A program made the position numbers and the translations under genes. From assembly GCA_034423195.1 (NCBI GenBank), contig DAOUIZ010000022.1, positions 1-16,580 of the forward strand: a DNA stretch of 16,580 nt, in the 5' to 3' direction. This document shows, one piece after another, positions 13,416 to 16,580 of this stretch (position 1 is the first letter of the stretch; the number at the start of each line of letters is the position of its first letter). This DNA is from CATOSK01 sp034423195 (lineage in GTDB: Bacteria > Chloroflexota > Dehalococcoidia > Lucifugimonadales > UBA3495). The notes under the pieces were generated by a model, which did no database searches, was not told the DNA's origin, and was given only the letters and a program-made list of their open reading frames with translations.

Positions 13416-14095
13416 CCCCTCCCCCTGGGCTCGGTCGCCGTCATCCGCCGCCCGGCCCTCCGGGGGCTGCCTGACTTCCTCTCCGTTGCCGTCCTCCGGT
13501 TGTCCTACCCCCTCGTCCGGGGGGTGGAAGCCCGTGGGCAGCACCCAGATGTTCCGGGTGGTCCGGGCCCCGACGATGCGGATGTCAACCCGGCCGTGCT
13601 CGTCGCCGGCCTGCCTCAGCCGCTCGCCCAGCCTGGGGCTGTCCATCTTCCGGTTCAGGGTCGCGTCCAGCCACTGGGTCAGGAACAGGGAGTGAACCGG
13701 CAGGAACGCTCGACGCGGGACGGCGGGGCTGTGGGCGTTCTTCTCCTCCTGCTCCTGGTGGCCCTGGGAGGCCCCGGAACGCGATTTCCAGGGCAAACGG
13801 CCAAAATATTCGTTTTCCCCGCTTCGATGCCGGATCCGCCCTGCCTGGGGCCGCCATGTGGATTTTTTAGACAGGTCCGGGAGAGCCGACTCTCCCCCGG
13901 CGCACTTGGTCCATGGAGCGGTGGAGCCCCGGGGCTGCTCCAACTCTTCCCAGCCCGGCTTGGCGACAGCCCGGGAACTGTTCCCCCGCGGACCCGGCAC
14001 CAGTCCAGGAACTGCTTCTCGACGCTGCCGACGGGATCGGTCCCGGCGACATGGCCCCGGTGGGGGATAAGCAGGCCCTTCCCTTTGTTGGTCAT
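13353..14095 (-). pseudogene. Unrecognised gene with an apparent one-base frameshift
   Basis: From ATG at 14093-14095 the minus strand reads MTNKGKGLLIPHRGHVAGTD and GSVEKQFLDWCRVRGG, then loses sense. From about 13985 a second frame takes over (SSRAVAKPGWEELEQPRG) and continues to 13353, with good high-GC3 codons in FLTQWLDATLNRKMDSPRLG and VDIRIVGARTTRNIWVLPTG. Adding one G to the five-G run (13983-13987 on the plus strand) would join the two into one protein of about 247 residues. The conserved-looking C-terminal segment before an acidic tail could be a winged helix, as in replication or primase-associated proteins, but I did not recognise the family. Its 3' end contains origin-like 9-mers. 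It lies after a small ribbon-helix-helix ORF, an arrangement like a plasmid copy-control gene followed by a rep gene; this is inference. Confidence 0.5.
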
Positions 14096-14227
14096 GGTGC
14101 CATTTCCTCTTCCTCTGCACGGGTTCCTCTTGCCGCGCCGGGTTGATGCCGCCAAACATCCAATACGTCAAGCTGACAGAATCGAAGTTGTGCGACCCCA
14201 GGCACCTGTTCCCACGCCGTCCGACGA

Positions 14228-14404
14228 TCACTGAATGCTGACCTGGTGTCTCCTAGCTCTGGCCTCGGACTTACGGCCTCCGTGGGCACGATCCCGGAGG
14301 GTCTGGGCGACCAGTTCCAGCCACCGTGTCCCGCCGGTGTCCTCTTCCTCCCCCGTCTGGGCCCTGAACCAGGCTAGCGTCTCCCGGTCCAGGGTGACGG
14401 TCAC
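14228..14404 (-). CDS. Small ribbon-helix-helix (CopG/antitoxin-like) protein
   Basis: From GTG at 14402-14404 the minus strand encodes 58 aa starting VTVTLDRETLAWFRAQTGE and continuing with TRWLELVAQTLRDRAHG. The leading strand plus helix pattern is that of ribbon-helix-helix DNA-binding proteins such as CopG, or the C-terminal half of BrnA-type antitoxins. The start lacks a clear ribosome binding site, and the frame is open upstream without a credible N-terminus, so it could be a remnant. It is too short and too near the CBS gene to be called with certainty. It lies 132 bases before the frameshifted gene on the same strand. Confidence 0.45.
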   Translation of the reverse strand: MTVTLDRETLAWFRAQTGEEEDTGGTRWLELVAQTLRDRAHGGRKSEARARRHQVSIQ

Positions 14405-14463
14405 CCGCCGCCATAGACCGGTTACCGGAAGGCACGCTTGCGCGAGGGACGGAAGAGCAGTTG

Positions 14464-14895
14464 CTACTCGTCCTGGGCGATCAGTTTCAGGAAGTCGTGG
14501 CGGGTCACGATGCCCACAAGGGTGCCTCCGTCCAACACCGGCAGGCGGCGAATGCTGTGCCGCAGCATCAACTCCGTCATGTGGGCCACCGAGTCGTCCA
14601 CTCCTGTGGTGAACAGGTGGGTTTCCATCACGTCCCTGACCAGCTTGTTCCGCATCCGGCGGGACACCTCCTCGATGTGCTGGGGAGAGGTCATGGAGCC
14701 CATCGCGCTGTGCGGCAGGTAGCGGGGATGCATCCCGAAGTCCGAATGGGTGAGTATCCCAACCAGCCTGCCGCGGTCGTCGACCACAGGGAGCGCGCTG
14801 ACGTTGTGCTCCAGCATCATACGGGCCGCCGACCCGACAGTGTGGCCGGGGTCGACGGTGACGACGGGAGAACTCATCAAGTCTTTGGCCAACAT
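14464..14895 (-). CDS. CBS-pair domain protein
   Basis: The product is about 143 aa from ATG at 14893-14895, which has AGGA nine bases upstream. It consists of two CBS repeats: the first around LMSSPVVTVDPGHTVGSAA to ALPVVDDRGRLVGILTHSDF, the second around VRDVMETHLFTTGVDDSVA to RLPVLDGGTLVGIVTRHDFL. Such pairs bind adenosine nucleotides (AMP, ATP, SAM) and act as sensors. With no fused effector domain the partner is unknown. A TTG start at 14931 would add 12 residues encoded by a tandem repeat, but it has no ribosome binding site. A promoter with a palindrome lies just upstream, so it is probably transcribed alone. Confidence 0.85.
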   Translation of the reverse strand: MLAKDLMSSPVVTVDPGHTVGSAARMMLEHNVSALPVVDDRGRLVGILTHSDFGMHPRYLPHSAMGSMTSPQHIEEVSRRMRNKLVRDVMETHLFTTGVDDSVAHMTELMLRHSIRRLPVLDGGTLVGIVTRHDFLKLIAQDE

Positions 14896-14923
14896 GGAAT
14901 CAAGTCCTATGGAATCGAGTCCT
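14894..14923. repeat. Tandem 15-bp direct repeat at the CBS gene start
   Basis: ATGGAATCAAGTCCT and ATGGAATCGAGTCCT are adjacent and differ at one base. On the minus strand each carries an AGGACT followed by GATTCCAT, so the duplication copies the ribosome binding site and start region of the CBS gene. Confidence 0.7.
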
Positions 14924-14944
14924 GGGCTCAAGTCTTAATTGGGA

Positions 14945-14966
14945 GCCAAGCTTGGCAATTCTATCA
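14945..14966 (-). promoter_or_regulatory. Extended -10 promoter with a 12-bp palindrome, upstream of the CBS gene
   Basis: On the minus strand TGATAGAAT (14958-14966) is an extended -10 element with a TGn motif. Immediately downstream is the perfect palindrome GCCAAGCTTGGC (14945-14956), placed around the expected transcription start, where an operator could block initiation. No good -35 was seen. Confidence 0.4.
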
Positions 14967-15017
14967 CGCCGCAGGTTGAATCGGCCTGCGTCCCCAACGC
15001 ATTGGTAGGGTTCCGAT

Positions 15018-15362
15018 TTAGGTGGTTTGTCTGACTTTTCCGGAGAAGCTGATTATCCCGTCCTGGGCGATAGATGGCCTTCCGGTGAATATGACGTAGC
15101 CCGAGCTGAATTGCTGGACAACAACGAGGTTGCAGGTGTCCCATGCGATCCCAACGTTCATCGTTATGTGGGCGGGGTCGAGGATATTGGCCCAGTGGCC
15201 TGGACTGTTCATCCAAGTCTCGTGAGTCTGGAGAATTTCATCGCTTAGGCCCCGATGGCCACAGAAACGAAATCGGCCGCTCCGTATGTCGGTGCGGCCG
15301 GCGTCGCCGTTGATCATCCGGCTGATTACCCACCCATTGACGCCAACTGCGACTATAATCAA
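15018..15362 (-). pseudogene. CAP/SCP-domain protein remnant, truncated
   Basis: The frame holds the C-terminal part of a CAP (SCP/PR1-like) domain: ETWMNSPGHWANILDP, then NVGIAWDTCNLVVVQQF and the start of a following beta region IISFSGKVRQ. The N-terminal half of the CAP domain, with its first conserved His and helices, is missing. A short hydrophobic stretch (MIIVAVGVNGWVI) is joined instead, and the C-terminal beta domain also stops early. The start would be TTG without a ribosome binding site, and a consensus -10 of the opposite gene overlaps it. It was probably a secreted protein and now looks like a broken copy cut at both ends. Confidence 0.6.
15354..15359 (+). promoter_or_regulatory. 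Consensus -10 ahead of the transglutaminase gene
   Basis: TATAAT stands about 45 bases before the GTG start. There is no matching -35 at the usual spacing; a TTGACG at 15337-15342 is too close (11 bases). Confidence 0.35.
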
Positions 15363-15405
15363 AACAGCTACTTGCTAACGTGCGTTCGACGCGGAAGGGT
15401 TAATC

Positions 15406-16209
15406 GTGGTGTGGCTACGTACTGGTTGCGAAATTACTTTTGACGTCAGAATTCCTACGCCTCTGGTACTGATGCTTCGTCCGCTAAGCGGAGCCCATCA
15501 GCGGGTGGTGGATGAAACTTTCACATTGCGACCGAGGGTTCCGGTAACGGAGTATTTGGACAACTACGGCAATCTGTCCCGGAGACTGGTCGCTCCCTCG
15601 GGGGAGTTTTTCATCCGTTCATCTTCGGATGTCCTTACATTGGAGGACATTGACGTGTCGCCTGGGGCGCCTTTTGTTGAGGTGAAGGACCTTCCGGACG
15701 CACTGCTAACGTACCTTCATCCCAGCCGTTATTGCGAATCCGACCGGTTTACTGACCTCGGCCGGGAACTCGTCGACGGCATGACGCCGGGATACGATCA
15801 AGTAGCCAGAATTGAAGACTGGGTTCGCACCTCGGTGCGCTACGAACCGATTGCCAGTAATTTTCAGATGTCGGCGGTCGAGGTCAATCAGCAGCGTGCG
15901 GGCGTTTGCCGTGAACTTGCTCATTTGGGCATCGCGTTGTGTCGGTCACTCTGCATCCCGGCGCGTATGGTTGTGGGCTATTTGCACGGACTTGAGCCAA
16001 TGGATTTCCATGCTTGGTTCGAGGCGTATGTGGCTGGCCGCTGGTACACCTTCGACGCCACGCAGGACGCTCCTCGCGGAGGTCGGGTGATCGTCGGTTA
16101 TGGGCGTGACGCAGCCGATGTGGCGATATTCAACCAATTTGGCCCGGCTCTGTACCCGAGGGTAATGGAGGTACGGACCGAGCAACTGGATGCACTCCCT
16201 GGCAGCTAA
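15406..16209 (+). CDS. Transglutaminase-like cysteine protease-fold protein
   Basis: The 267-aa product has an N-terminal beta region (about 1-100, including CEITFDVRIPTPLVLMLRP) and a transglutaminase core with the full catalytic triad. C168 lies in QQRAGVCRELAHLGIALC, H202 in DFHAWFEAYV and D217 in YTFDATQD. Bacterial proteins of this type act as cysteine peptidases or amide-transfer enzymes on peptides. No signal peptide or membrane segment is visible, so it is probably cytoplasmic. The start is GTG at 15406 with GGAAGGG about eight bases upstream. It is transcribed alone, divergent from the CAP remnant. The surrounding DNA is less GC-rich than the restriction operon. Confidence 0.88.
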   Translation: MVWLRTGCEITFDVRIPTPLVLMLRPLSGAHQRVVDETFTLRPRVPVTEYLDNYGNLSRRLVAPSGEFFIRSSSDVLTLEDIDVSPGAPFVEVKDLPDALLTYLHPSRYCESDRFTDLGRELVDGMTPGYDQVARIEDWVRTSVRYEPIASNFQMSAVEVNQQRAGVCRELAHLGIALCRSLCIPARMVVGYLHGLEPMDFHAWFEAYVAGRWYTFDATQDAPRGGRVIVGYGRDAADVAIFNQFGPALYPRVMEVRTEQLDALPGS

Positions 16210-16228
16210 TACGCTTCGAGAACCGCAG

Positions 16229-16249
16229 GACAACTTGTTGTCTGGTTTT
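16229..16249 (+). terminator. Weak hairpin terminator after the transglutaminase gene
   Basis: GACAAC-TT-GTTGTC (16229-16242) is a perfect six-base inverted repeat, realistically five pairs with a CTTG loop, followed by TGGTTTT. It lies 20 bases after the stop codon. Confidence 0.4.
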
Positions 16250-16361
16250 GACGTCGGTGATGAGAACTTGCTCTGCCCTTTGATGGATCCATGTCTACCC
16301 GGTAGTCCCCGTCACCTCAGCCCGAGTCCCTCATTCGTTTGCGCGTGATTGGGCTGCAGAT

Positions 16362-16580
16362 CTAGTAGATAGTCAAAGTTGTGGTGTCAGGGTATAGCCT
16401 GAGAAGTTTGGTTCTGGCCTTCCCGGTGGTAAATCGCCAGTTGATGGGGGCTGCGGCAGCGTTGCGTTCCGAGACGTTGGCGGTCACCGCCTTCTCCAGG
16501 CTTTCCGCGTCGGGATTGCGCCCCCTGAGGCAGGCTCGGGCCAGGACGCTGAATTCCATCTCCGCCATATTCAGCCAGCT
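16362..16580 (-). mobile_element. IS630-family transposase, C-terminal end, partial
   Basis: The minus-strand frame is open to the window edge and ends at 16362. It reads LNMAEMEFSVLARACLRGRN, a spacer with helical pattern, then NWRFTTGKARTKLLRLYP, the characteristic end of IS630/Tc1-type DDE transposases. That class typically has the last Asp or Glu of the triad just before the W-L-N-x-x-E segment. Most of the protein lies beyond 16580, so it cannot be judged whether it is intact. The terminal inverted repeat should lie between 16210 and 16362, but I could not identify it without the other end. Confidence 0.85.

Noticed and set aside
13266..14234. Plus-strand open frame (322 aa) across the 9-mer array
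   Set aside because: Composition is Pro/Arg/Leu-rich without a domain, and the opposite strand carries better coding codons.
15337..15359. TTGACG/TATAAT as a complete promoter for the transglutaminase gene
   Set aside because: The spacing is 11 bases, too short for sigma70; only the -10 is kept as a weak call.
16210..16361. Terminal inverted repeat of the IS630 element
   Set aside because: The partner end lies outside the window, so no repeat could be paired.

Overview
The window is GC-rich bacterial DNA with an accessory-island character. A hybrid kinase/OmpR-type regulator, a CAP-domain protein with a distinctive C-terminal block, a short zinc-ribbon helical protein and a DUF-like transglutaminase together recall Chloroflexota (SAR202/Dehalococcoidia-like) genomes. 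That placement is an inference from remembered family style, not a computed one. No rRNA, tRNA or CRISPR array was seen.

Layout. Bases 1-908 (+) hold the end of a histidine kinase running, through an apparent one-base frameshift in a G-run, into a response regulator with REC and OmpR winged-helix domains. Bases 922-8571 (-) hold a type I restriction-modification operon, read right to left: hsdM, a 78-aa orphan, hsdS, a BrnT-like toxin, hsdR, then a small zinc-ribbon protein. The first ~50 residues of HsdR look like the N-terminal half of a BrnA-type antitoxin. The toxin gene overlaps the hsdR start by 14 bases, exactly where brnA would normally lie. A good sigma70-like promoter precedes hsdM.

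Bases 8952-12709 hold single or paired accessory genes: an MNT-HEPN-like nucleotidyltransferase (-), a GNAT acetyltransferase (+) with a strong promoter, a DEDDh exonuclease with a dual-specificity-type phosphatase (-), and a RusA-like resolvase (+).

Bases 12710-14404 are plasmid- or phage-like. A cluster of eight GTTATCCAC-type 9-mers, close to the DnaA-box consensus, lies beside an AT-rich stretch with nested palindromes. Flanking it are an unrecognised frameshifted gene (-), a tiny ribbon-helix-helix ORF (-) and a possible truncated ORF (-). This may be a replication origin or iteron region of an integrated or decayed element.

Bases 14464-16580 hold a CBS-pair protein (-), a CAP-domain remnant (-), a transglutaminase-like protein (+), and the C-terminal end of an IS630-type transposase (-) running off the window. 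From about 15,000 the DNA looks less GC-rich than the rest.

The most interesting candidate system is the toxin-antitoxin/restriction hybrid: BrnT translationally coupled to a BrnA-like segment fused to HsdR. It would tie toxin neutralisation, operon autoregulation or addiction to the restriction subunit.
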